Below, in pieces: positions 45,801 to 57,200 of a DNA stretch of 64,000 nt. The stretch's first letter is position 1, and every line of letters starts with the position of its first letter. Location of the stretch: NCBI RefSeq assembly GCF_020382885.2, contig NC_058499.1:9719872-9783871 (forward strand), in the 5' to 3' direction. The stretch is from Scatophagus argus (lineage: Eukaryota > Chordata > Actinopteri > Scatophagidae). The position numbers and the translations under genes were made by a program. The notes below the pieces were generated by a model. That model had not been told where the DNA came from. It ran no database searches and saw nothing but the letters and a program-made list of their open reading frames with translations.

Positions 45801-48800
45801 ATCCCAAGTAATAAAATGTAAATAGATATAATAATGTAATGGATGTAAGATTACAATTCTGTAACTCACCCTCTCAAGTATGTGAGATTGTGCCATCCCT
45901 TGACCAAACAATGAACTGCATGAACACTGACCTGAAGTCTGTTTTACCAGAGAAAACAAGATCATTTGCTGCCACAGAGAAGAGCTTCACCGTCAAGATG
46001 TTCACCTTTCAGTTTTTCACCTATTTCTCGTCCCTCTTCTATGTAGCCTTTTTTCTTGGCAGGTAAGATTTAGTGGACTCTTTCAAGGCTGGGCAATTCA
46101 ATATTCACTCAGCTCTGGACTCCAGATGCACTCAACAAATTGTCTTAACCTACGGAACTTTACATTAATGTACAAATAAAAGAACTTATTGTCCTTACCT
46201 AACACCCAGTGTCCTAACCTGATGAACTTGTGAGACTAATAATGACATGTTTGTAACATACCTGACAGGATAAATGGCCATCCTGGTGGTTATGTCCGTA
46301 TTGCAGGAAAATGGAGGCTAGAGGAGGTAAGTAACATAAATATGTTTCCTATTTATAATGACTTAGCTTAGTGTCCATTTTCAAGTCAAATTGCTGGTTA
46401 AATTCAGGTATTGCATCTGATTGCTCTACAAACATTTCACTTTCCCATGTGCAGTGTCATCCTAGTGGATGTCTTACCGACCTCTTCATCCAAATGGCGA
46501 TCATAATGGTACTCAAGCAAACCATCAGCAATGTCTTTGAGTTCACTGGCCCGTACGTATGCATCAGATTTCTGATTATATTCTGCACATGTGCACTGTA
46601 TAATCCACTTTACTTACGTTGGGTCTCTGCCTCATGTTTGCAACAGCTGGCTCTGCAGGTGGTTGAAGAAAAAAAGGACCAAGAAGCTCCAGAGGAAATG
46701 TGGGCACTGCTTCCTGAAGGATGATGCAGAGCCCAAACATGGAGCTGAACTCTGTGATAACTGCAAGCTTCGAAACTGGCTCAACAACTACCGTCTCAGT
46801 GATGTCGACTCCTTCAGCCTGTTCAATGAGTTTCTTGAGATGGGTGTGTAATCTGCTGAATGCTTTAACAACAAAAAACATTAGACTCTGGACAAATACT
46901 GGTCTGGTTTTTATCAAATAATATTTTTCTTTGCTCTCTCCTAAGTGATCCAATTCAGCTTTACCACTATATTTGTGGCAGCATTTCCTCTTGCTCCTTT
47001 GCTGGCTCTCATTAACAATGTCATTGAGATACGCCTGGATGCCATTAAAATGGTCACTCTGGAGCGCAGACTGATTCCCAAGAAAACCAACGATATTGGT
47101 AAGAATGAATTTGTTAACTCTTAGTTGGGGTCAATAAACTGTTGTTTGTCCTAACTTTAGGTTAGTAAAATTCTCCTCACATGGGATGCATGTTGTTTCT
47201 TCAGGTGTGTGGATAGATGTGCTGGAGGCAATTGGCGTCTTAGCTGTCATTGCGAATGGGCTGGTCATTGGTGTATCTTCAGACTTCATCCCTCGATTGG
47301 TGTACCTTTACCGCTATGGCCCATGCGCCAACGGCACAGCAACAGATACTGAGTAAGAATGTGCTCTCTTCTTGAAAATGTTGATGTTCTGTCATACTGT
47401 TTGTGACACTCACTTTTAAATAAGTTCTTCTGCTTTCTCAAGCTGCATGGTAGGCTACATCAGCAACACTCTCTCCATTGCGCGAATGGGTGACGAGGAA
47501 TTTAACAACGAGTTTTCATATGATCAGATGAACATTCCAGGTGACGTGAATGTCACTTACTGCAGGTTTGTTCTCATTTAATCTTATTTGTCTTAAGCAT
47601 TTGAAGAGTTATTTAAAGGTCCAGTGTGGACAACTGGTGGCTCCTAACAGTGTGGGTGCAGACTGCAATCATCTGGACACCCCTCTTTGCACCCTACTCT
47701 ATGATAGCCCCTTGAAACTCAAAAGGCCCTCTCTAGAGCCAGTGTTTGGTTTGTCCATTCTGGGCTACTGTATAAACATGGAAGTGCAACATGGTGGAAG
47801 GAGGAACCACTCCCTCTATAGATACAACCAGGCAAATTCTGAGGTGATTGGAATCAGAATCAGAATTGTCTTTATTGCCATGTAAGTGAAGAGGTTTCCC
47901 ATTACTAGGAATTTGTCGCGGTGATTGGTGCATACATAGAATGTAAGAACGAGTAACATATAATAATAGAACAAAATAAAATAGAATAAGGTAAAACAAA
48001 ATAAAATAGGAGAAGATGAAAGCACAACAATCATTTGTTTCGGGTGATTATACACTAATGAAAACATAAATGTACATAAACATAAAATATTATACTCCAT
48101 TTCTTCCCCTAAATCCTACACACTGTACCTTTAACTGTCATGACTTTTAGGTTAGAAGAAACTCGAATCAAAACATGTAGCTAATTTGAGTAACAACAGA
48201 ATAGAAAGTAGTCATACTTGTCACCACCAGCATTTAAAAACTGTTCAGTGTTTACAGCATTCTGTTATTATCCTGTTAGTGTTGCTCTGTTGCCGTTCCT
48301 GAAAGGATTGTGCCACCTCAGTAAATAAAAGTGCTCCATAGATGAAGATTAAATTCATTTCAAAAATAGATTGGCATCACCGCAGCATCTAACCACAATT
48401 ATCCACTCTGTGTGCTATTTAAATAACACAAGGGAGATAACATCTGGCTCTTGTTTGTTTTTGCAGCTACAAAGACTACAGGAGCAATAAGGACTACAGT
48501 TTTACCCCACAGTTCTGGCTAATTTTAGCTGTGCGCTTTGCATTTGTCATCCTGTTTGAGGTGAGCTTTAACCACAACCAAGCAAGAAACCACTAACCAC
48601 CTATTCTTGCACTGGTTTGTTTGTAACAACACAACAGCAAAATCCCTAAATCTTCCCACCGCTTAATTTGTCTATTTTAAAACTCAGGATTTCATACATA
48701 ACAGTGAGAAGGGCTACAACAAAGTCAGGAAGTGTTATTTTTAATTAAAGTATATTTTGACAGATTATAAAAATTAACATTACGTTTCTCCCATCTTTCC

Positions 48801-49768
48801 ATCTTTTTGTAGCACGTTGTCGTCATATGCAAATTCATTGCAGCCTGGTTTGTACCGAGTGCTCCTATGCAGGTCAAGAATGACAGACTCTTTGATAAAC
48901 TCAAAAGACTAAAAGAGGAACTCAGGTGAGTCTCAGATAATATGCAGTCAGACTGGCTTGGCAGCTAGTTGCCAAAAAAGTGAAAGCTTGCTCATTTCTG
49001 TTATGCATTAACATAATATAACATGTGCCTCTGGTGGTTTTATTAATGTTTGAAACAGAAATATAAGTTCACACAGTTGTTTTCTAAGTTTACCTGTCAT
49101 GCACTGACTATGGATTCACCTTTCTGATATGCTGGATCCATATTGGTGATGACACTGACTTCATCAGTTAGATCAAGAATTGGCCATGACGTGACACATT
49201 CACAATGAACACATTTTTGTCAGTGTCAGTTTAAACATTTGTGCTTCTGCTGACTTTGTTTTTAAAGCCACTTCGATCCCAGTGAGGTTTACAGATTTAC
49301 AGATTTTTTTTATGACAAAGGAAGAATAGGAATCAGTGCCAGGAGAGAAAAAGTTAGATCAGTACATATCTAGCCAAACCACAAACTGCATGTTTCTTTC
49401 CATGCAAGCATGACAGGCATCTGCATTTTTTTTATTTGACTCTAGCATAACTTACAGTATTTTCATGTTGGAAGGATCTAAATAGACTGAGTCTTAATAT
49501 CTTTCTTAGCATCATTTTTTGAAATTGTGTCCCATTGCATTAGCATTTGTATGTGATAATTTCTCTAAAGTTTGTAAAATGGAAGCAAATAAATGGTTGC
49601 AGGCTAGCTAGCTCGCTAGCTAGCTAGATACAGACTTTCATTTGAAAACATTTTGAAAAGTCTATTTTCAGGCTTTGTGTACTGCTTTGTGTTGTCACCT
49701 CTTTTTGACATAGATGTGCCAACTGACTTGTCCTTTGTTGTTTTTCTCACAGTTCATTTGAAGCGTGA
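38696..49768 (+). CDS. ano9: Anoctamin-9 (TMEM16J), complete, 24 coding exons
   Basis: TMEM16-family ten-helix membrane protein; mammalian ANO9 is described as a Ca2+-dependent scramblase and/or cation channel of epithelia. Exons: 38696-38716, 39423-39497, 39587-39709, 39841-39977, 40199-40248, 40342-40400, 41157-41236, 41993-42127, 42211-42304, 42389-42449, 43621-43703, 43822-43926, 44123-44287, 44369-44405, 45951-46062, 46269-46326, 46455-46552, 46659-46843, 46946-47098, 47205-47352, 47443-47565, 48467-48560, 48813-48925, 49753-49768; 2325 nt, 774 aa (human 782). ANO9-like stretches: [84 protein letters not shown]. Acidic Ca2+ ligands remain in TM6 (SNVFE), TM7 (FNEFLE) and TM8 (IEIRLD); the first TM6 ligand is Ser, as in human ANO9. 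Exon lengths of 135, 61 and 98 nt match ano5 exactly. The TM6-TM7 loop carries an unusual CxxC...CxxC insert. First exon codes only seven residues (MPVHKRQ), so that start is the least certain part. Confidence 0.94.
42855..42884. repeat. (GT)n microsatellite in an ano9 intron
   Basis: Fifteen uninterrupted GT units in the 1.2 kb intron between the exons at 42389-42449 and 43621-43703. I recognise no other element in that intron. Confidence 0.95.
46699..46764 (+). other. ano9: Zinc-ribbon-like CxxC...CxxC in the ano9 TM6-TM7 loop
   Basis: Residues C512-G-H-C515 and C530-D-N-C533 of the deduced protein, with 14 residues between the pairs and a basic run (KKKRTKK) just before. The exon is 185 nt against 131 nt for the matching ano5 exon, about 18 residues longer. 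Human ANO9 as I recall it has no CxxC pair here. Zinc binding is inference. Confidence 0.6.
47612..48134. mobile_element. Short inverted-repeat transposon (MITE) in an ano9 intron, with an insert
   Basis: Left end TTTAAAGGTCCAGTGTG and right end CACACTGTACCTTTAA (48119-48134) are near-perfect inverted copies. Internal text such as AGTAGCCCAGAATGGACAAA and ACACTGGCTCTAGAGAGGGC (on the minus strand) matches, from memory, an abundant non-autonomous fish element. The middle is interrupted by a separate retroelement tail at about 47848-48010. No transposase is encoded. Confidence 0.75.
47848..48010 (-). mobile_element. LINE/SINE-type 3' tail nested in the MITE
   Basis: On the minus strand the sequence ends GGCAATAAAGACAATTCTGA then TTCTGATTC, the repeated-TTCTGA tail seen on many fish non-LTR elements. 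An AAAATAAAATAG-type simple stretch lies at the other end. A tail of the same type occurs at 55300-55484 in the opposite orientation. Family name not determined. Confidence 0.6.
49602..49628. repeat. CTAG tetranucleotide repeat
   Basis: GGCTAGCTAGCTCGCTAGCT followed by AGCTAGA, a self-complementary tetranucleotide repeat in the last ano9 intron, 125 bases before the final exon. The same unit occurs in the ano5 intron near 28685. Confidence 0.85.
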
Positions 49769-50345
49769 CAGCATTCAGACTCTTTAATGGTTCACATTTT
49801 TCCCCTGAGGACATGAACCCAATGTTGCCTTGTGCATTAAAAGTGTCCAGGCTACCACAGTGTTGAGTCAAACTTCGAAGCCATTAATTATATCTCTGAG
49901 GAGTTCAGACGGAGGGCTCTTACTCCCTTTTTATTGTTTGCAGTCAAATGTTAAATGCTGGCTATCTAGATTCTCATCTATGAAATGGGCTTTGAAGACA
50001 CACTATTTTTTCTTGGACAGAAGTGAACAGTAACTGATTTTACTGACCATGTTGTTCATGAGATTATTCTATTTTAAGAATGCACTGACAGCTAACTGTT
50101 GGATTTCTATATTTGTGAGACGTATGTGATTGTTTTTATTGAAAGCCTAAACATAATTTAAATTGCTACTGCACATACAGTACTGATTGTGTGTTATAAT
50201 GTTGCCTTATACTGTAAAAAAGCACTGCAATGAATGTCATTATTGCCGACAGATTCTGATGGTGTCTTTTGTATATCAGACGTAAGAATGTTTTGCATTA
50301 TGATATTTTATATTATTGAATAAAAGCGCAAATTTTTGGCCTCAT
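49769..50345 (+). other. ano9: 3' UTR of ano9 with poly(A) signal
   Basis: Non-coding sequence after the ano9 stop, ending in an AATAAA at 50319-50324. Cleavage would fall at about 50335-50345. Confidence 0.65.
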
Positions 50346-51250
50346 GTAATGTCTTTTTAATGTAAGGTCAGTTGTTTAAAAGGTGCCTTATTTTGACATT
50401 TTGAATTTTACCAGATTTATGTGCTGCTCTCATCTGCCTTGTTTTGTATAAATCAGACAGCTGCATTTCAACAACAGCTACATTTATGTCAGTGTTGTTT
50501 ATGGGTATTAGGATTAAAGAACTGAGAAGAATTTTATATTCTGTAATTACATAGAGTAAAATAAAATATGAAAATAATAAATGTAAAAATAAAAATATAA
50601 TAATAAAATAAATAATAAATTGATGTAGAATGTTGATAAAGACCCTTTACTTACACTATTGGATGACCAACATTTAAAACTGCAAATAATGCCATATAGA
50701 ATAAATAAAAACCTGGCAACAACAACAACCTGGCAACGTGGTTTATGTAACTGATGTCATTATAAACGTTAGCATATTATTTTATTCTATTCTATCTATT
50801 ATTATCAAAGCCTTTAGTTGTAAAATCATGTATAAAAGGTACCTTAATGGAAAGTGGCAACCTTTGACTACTTATATATATATTTTTTAAAAGTCATCTT
50901 TTTGAGAGGCTGATTGGATGTAGATGCGTCTCAGCTATTTTTGTATTTATGTATTTTGTTTCACTGCAACAGCTTGTCAGTGTGTAGTTACACTGTAGCG
51001 CAGGTGAAAGCCCGTGCAAATGTCACGTGACTAAGAGGAGCCAATGGCTAGCAGAGTTTCGGGTCTCTCCAGGTGCAGTTTATCAGCCAGAAGGCTGACG
51101 TCTGCGTAGTCACCTTCACGGCTCCGCTCATAGTTACTAAAGTGTTATAAAGTGTCCACGTCTTCTTATAGGTGATTATGTAGGTTCACAGGATTATTCG
51201 ACTCAGTTCATTTCTCACCTGAGGGAGGAGGAAGAGGAAGACTGCGGCTC
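50346..51250. promoter_or_regulatory. ano9-sigirr intergenic region and sigirr promoter
   Basis: The first part is low-complexity (AAATAA-type simple sequence at about 50555-50625). The palindrome GTCACGTGAC lies at 51022-51031, about 220 bases upstream of the sigirr start codon. It contains a CACGTG E-box of the kind bound by USF/MITF/TFE-family factors. The rest, up to 51250, is probably sigirr 5' UTR. Confidence 0.45.
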
Positions 51251-54200
51251 ATGGCTGTGATTTTGCTCGTTTTCACATTGGTGTTCACTGTTGAGTGGGA
51301 CAAGACTTTCCTCGCAGTCGGTAAGAATATAGAAAATAAACTGTGTTTGCTTGAGTTTATATTGGGTACACTTTATTGGGAACTCCAGTTTTAAATACTC
51401 TAAATTCGTTGTCAACTTTCTATATTTGTAAATGTGTATTCTTTATGTACTCTTAGTCACAGTCAGACTTGAGAGATGCTGGCTGGGTAAATATCAGGTC
51501 AGGTTTTTGTGTGTACAGGGTCACGGTATCTGTCACGCAGTCACATGCTGTTGCCTGGCAACATGGGGACCAGACCGGACTTTGGACCCGGATGTGTGTC
51601 CAGTTGTTTGAAAAACCGTTGAAAGAAAGAAAAATAAAATAAAGTGAGATCTAAAGGGATGTGGAGAGGGCAGTTGTGTGGGTTATTTGTGGTTTTGGTC
51701 ATAGTCACGACAAGCGCATGCGCTGAATATCCCGAAGAACAGGTTTCAATGGCACAAGGTCACTGTTCAGATTGTCTGAGATGTAGATTGCTTTAAATCT
51801 GTTCTGACAGAGGCGTAGTTAAATGTGAGTCATGTTTGAATGGGACTCTGTTGTTGACTATAACCTCAAACGTAAAGGAACAGTCCGTGTGTTTTTCTGT
51901 CTTTCAGTCAGTAAAAACGCCACTTTGAATATGTATTTGCCATAGACATGCTTTGTTAAAGCCTACACTAGAGCAGAACACAGTCTTCCAAAGCTCCACA
52001 GTGTATGCAAACTGCATCCACAGATTGTATGCAAAGTGTACTTCTCAAAGGGAAGTACGGCTACTTCTGCTGGGTATGTGTTTGCAGCATGTGTTTGATC
52101 ACACAACATAAAGTAGACATGCACTTATCATGTAGAGCCGATTGGTATCGGCCCCAAGACATGACATTACACATTAAATACAGTTTCTTCATCTATGTTA
52201 TTACGGATGCGTTGCAATGCCTGCACTCATGTTACCTTACATGAACGATCCTAATGACTTTCTGTTCTGTGAGATTCACCAAAGTTAAAGTTAGGGATCA
52301 GAATCATTTAGGGGGGCAAGAAAATGTTGAACTGTTGCATCTCTAATGTTAAAGTGAGTATAAACTCCCTCTGTCTCTACTTGTAGCTCAGACCTGTGTG
52401 GATGAGAGCACGACTGAGGAGCAGGTGCTCTATGTGGGGCAGCAGAGGCCTCCATACCAGCTGAACTGCCCTCTGAAGCTCATTGCGCCTCCAGGTTCCC
52501 CCCAGCTCAAACTGACCTGGAAGAAGGACTGTCAACAGCTCCCTGGCCAGGAAGGGAGGTCCTCCTTGGAGTTTGCCAGCCTCAGCTTTGAAGACCAAGG
52601 GAATTACACCTGTGTGCATGAGGGCAACAGCACAGCCTCATTCACTGTTCGTCTCATAGTTAAAGGTACATATTATTTTCATGTGTAAGTGCAATGAGGC
52701 CATCTCAAACCTGATACTGTTATTGTGTGGCTCTCGCAGTAAGTCTTTATTTGCCCCTGCAGTAAGCTTAGACTTTGTATGTGGGGGTTGAAGGGGCTTG
52801 TTTAACACCTGCAAGGAGGCATTTTGTTTCAGTGTGCCTTCCAGCAGAAGGCTGTACCTGGCAGTGCACATGAAGGCCTCTATTGTCTGAAGCTCCTGCA
52901 GTGAAAACAGATAACAGTGGTATGTCTTAACACAGAGTCCCAGTGCTCCAAAGCACCAGAATTTCAGCCTAACGGGGATCTGACCAGACTTTTGGGGGAT
53001 GTGGGATCCACTGTGACACTGAACTGCACTGCTCTCCTCCTCTGGGATCCAAGAGAAGACCAATGTGACACCACGCTGCAGTGGAGCAAAGACGGCCATC
53101 CCCTCCCCAATCATACACATTACACACAGAATACCTCCTCATGGTGATTTGAAGCTTTTAAAGCATCTTTTTTTTCAAATATTAACAATGTACTTGCATC
53201 AAAAAAAGTATCTGTGACTTTAAGTAAATTTTCTGTTCTACTTATGAGGTCTCCTGCTGCTGGCCAGCTGATGGTAAACAGTCTCCTGGTGATCACCCTC
53301 ACAGAGCTGGATGATTTCGGGCTCTACAGCTGCACAGTGAGGAACATTTCCACTGACTTCAGCCTATACAGTTCAAGTAAGACAACCATATCTGCTGGGT
53401 CTGTTAAAGGCTGTCCTGTATCTTGTGCTATATTTTGAAAAATATTACATACCCAAAAATGAACAAGCATAAATTTGCAATGGCTGCAGCCACCTTTGTG
53501 AGTGTGTCAACGCATTCATGCATTTGCACACACACATTCTTGCAACCACTTGACTTCCATGGCATATTTCAGCCTCATAGAAAGCCTATGAAAGTGCATC
53601 ACTGATATGATCAGTTTATATCAAAACCATCATGAGGATGTCAGCCAGCCCCCCAGTCCCTCTTTTCTTTGTTTTGACATACAGCATTTTAACTTGCCAT
53701 ACAGAGAGTGCATGTGCCACATACACTGATACATCCAGTCTGGTCTGTATAATTAAACAGTATCTCAACAGGGCTGCTGGCCCAGCATGTATTATGTCAG
53801 CACCAAACAAACAGTAAACAACATGAATAGATTCTGATAACTGTGACTTATCTTTGAATTTACATTTCATTTAAAATGTCAACAATTTAAATTTTTTTAA
53901 TTGTAGGGATGTAGTCAATACATAACCTGTAAATTGTTATTATACATTTTAATTAAGAGTAAGTACTGGTTGCTTAATTTCAGTTATTTCTTGCTCAGGC
54001 ATCCCCAGCCACACAGCTGCTGTTATTGCAGCCACCGTCCTTCTCATTTTCCTGGCTTTAGCTGCTGTCGTGTACTCCAGATGTCACCTAAACATCAAGC
54101 TCTGGTACAAGAACTCCTATGGAGATTTTGAACTCAATGGTGAGACTTCTCTTGAAGTGATATAAGATGGGCTGTACTCGTGTATAAGACTAATAATAAC

Positions 54201-57200
54201 ATCTCTGGTGTTGTTTGTGTTTTCATGTCTTCAGATGGCAAACTATACGATGCCTATGTCTCCTATGTCAACAACGATCATGATAGGAAGTTTGTGAACT
54301 TTATTCTCAAGCCTCACCTGGAGAATAAAAATGCGTATAAGCTGCACCTTAATGACAATGATATCTTACCTGACTCAGGTAAGACTTCTGGAATTTATTG
54401 TTGATGCTGAGTTTTTGTTGGTTTTAATCTTCACAATTCAGGATTTTTAGATTTTGCTGTCACAATCATTGCCTTTTATTCAAAGTCTGTTTCACCCAGT
54501 CTGAAGCTGCAATTTGCACCATGAAATAATTATCTCTCATTTTAATTTTGACACATCTCAGGCCCCCTGTGTAGCAAATTGTAATGTGAAGCTGTGCACA
54601 ATTTAGCAAGAAACAACAATATTATTTGTCTCCAGAACCGTCTGCAGAGCTGCTAATGAACATGAGTCGCTCTCGGCGTCTGATCGTATTGCTCTCTCAT
54701 GCTTACCTTGAGCAGGACTGGTGCACCAATAACTTCAGGTCAGACTCACGCAGATACATTTAATGTAGAAACAAAGCTGTTTAAATGGCACTATATGTAT
54801 TTGACAGAACAGATCGTTGTGGTGTCATTACGGTTCACCACTTGAGGTCAGTGTTGCCGCTGTTCTGCAGCGTCTCAACTGAGCATGTCCTGTCATGACA
54901 TGACAGACATGACATTGTGGCTCTGTGTGTTTTCAGACAGGGTCTGCTGCACTTGCTGGAGTTATGTCAGCATCCCATCCTCATCATGTTGGAGGGTCAG
55001 TACAAACGCATGAGGCCTGAGATCAAGCAGCAGCTCAGTGAGCACCAACACTGCCTCACCATCCTCACCTGGAGACACAACTCTGTGGTAAGATCCACAG
55101 TATTTGTTAGTATTAGATAATATGATGTAAGATATTTATGTATGATAAAGAAAACTTACAACAAAATACGAGTATTTAAACACCATTATGTTTCTGTTTC
55201 AAACACAAAAAAAGGAAAGGTAAATTCAGCCAACTGACATGAAAATTATATATATTATCATCTTTTGAGGTTTTGAGGTTAGATCTCTATCTTTACTGAG
55301 GTTAGATCTCTATCTTTATCTTTACTTTACTTTATTTTATATTTTTATTCTTTATTCTTTATTTTTTATTTTATTCTATTCTCTTGTATTTTTGCACAGT
55401 TGTTAGAAGGAGTGTTGTTTTTTTCATTTCACTGTGGATGCACATCCACATGTGACAAATAAAGAATTCTGATTCTGATTCTTAACAGTTGGAGCCTGTT
55501 CTCTATCTGCCTTCTCTCTTTCTCACACTCTGAGCATGTGTATTTGGCTAGTAAATCGAAATAATCATGCAAATAGACATTAGATCTCTAAAAGCTCCTG
55601 GAAACCCTGCTTTAAGTATTTTTCTAAAGCACTAAATATGATTGGCTAAATACTTAGAAAAAACTTTTAACACTCAGAAACTCAGTGGGTCTGTTTCCTT
55701 ATGACTGTGTGGGTGTGGTCTGATCAAATAAAACTAGACTAGACTAGCCTGTGACTGGACAGCGTGACTGTCATCACATTTTGATTAAAATTCTGCTAAA
55801 TCCTGAATGACGCGCAAAAGTATGTGACATCATCTTGTGAAACCAATGAGAGGAACTCAGAAAAAACATAGCACAGATATAACAGATAACATTTCTACAT
55901 TAAAGTGTTTAAAAATGAAAACTGAGTTGTGTATTTACATCATCCTAAATGGATGTGACCACATGTGATGTGGATAAAACATTAAAACATTACCCCATCC
56001 GTGAGCATTTCTGCTTGAGTCACATGGACTTTCCACAAAGGTTTAAGTGTTTCTGTGGGAATTTCTGTCCATTCATGCAGTAGAGCATTTGTGAGCTCAG
56101 GCACTGATGCTGGACCAAAAGGCCTGGCTTGCAATCTCCATTTACGTTCATCCCAAAGGTGTTTGATGGGGTTGATGGGGTTGAGGTCTGGGGTCTGTGT
56201 GGGTCAGTCAAGTCCTTCCACACCAAACTCATCCAGCCATGTCTTTATGGACTTTGCTTTGTGCGCTGGGGCACAGTCATGCTGGAATAGAAAAGGGCCT
56301 TCCCCAAACTGTTGCCACAAAGTTAGAAGCATAGCAAATGTCTTGGTATGTTGAAACATTAAAACTGTCCTTCACTGGAAGTAAGGGGCTGATCCCAACC
56401 ACTGAGCCTCATAGCCTCATACCACATCTGAATTCAAGAGTAAAGAGGTGTGTCCCAGTACTGTTGTTCAGAGTTCACTCAAACAGGATGTTGTAATGTT
56501 TGGTTCCTGTGTGTTTGGTGTCGACAGACTCCCTCCTCAGTCTTCTGGAAGGAGCTGGCCTTAGTGATGCCTCGCAGAGTCATCTTCCACAGTAAGTCAG
56601 CAGGCGACCCTCAGACGATGCTACAGGATGACAAGGACCCCATGCTGACCCTCAGCCCTGACTACCTGGACTGCCACTCAGACACCGACCCTGCTGGAGA
56701 TCTGGGTGAGAACAATAAAAAAGACAAAAAAAAAAAAAAAAAACAATAAAAAATATTGCCTGGACAGACATTGTTTTAAATTGCAACTGGAGAGCAGAGG
56801 CCTTCAACTGTGCTGTGCTAATTCTGTTTGCTTATTCAAGCTGCACTACTTGCATAAATGACAAGGTATGACAATGCAAGATGACTGTTTGTGGTTGCAA
56901 CAAACTGAAGCAAGCATGCTCATGTTTAACAAGCATCTGGCAGAGATGGAAATCTTGTCAACTGTCCTGGAAAGGGATTATTTTTCTGTGATTATTTTTG
57001 TTTTCATGTATTTCCTATGTAGTATGCCTTCAAGTTTAAAAGGGACAAAAAGTGTGTAGAAACCAAAACCAAACCTTTGAAATTCAGAGTGTATTACTGA
57101 TTTACATAAAAATCACAATACAGTTCAAACAGTACAACACTAAAGCAGTGAAACATATAATGCATTAGATTTGATTTGGTTGTTCAGCTCTTTTCAGCTT

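Noticed and set aside
41157-46843. ano9 considered as ano1/ano2 or ano5-like
   Set aside because: [25 protein letters not shown] stretches and the short N and C termini match ANO9, and the neighbours sigirr and pkp3 are those of ANO9.
52638-53120. 160-residue minus-strand frame
   Set aside because: Partly antisense to the sigirr Ig2 exon; no domain and no splice partners in phase.
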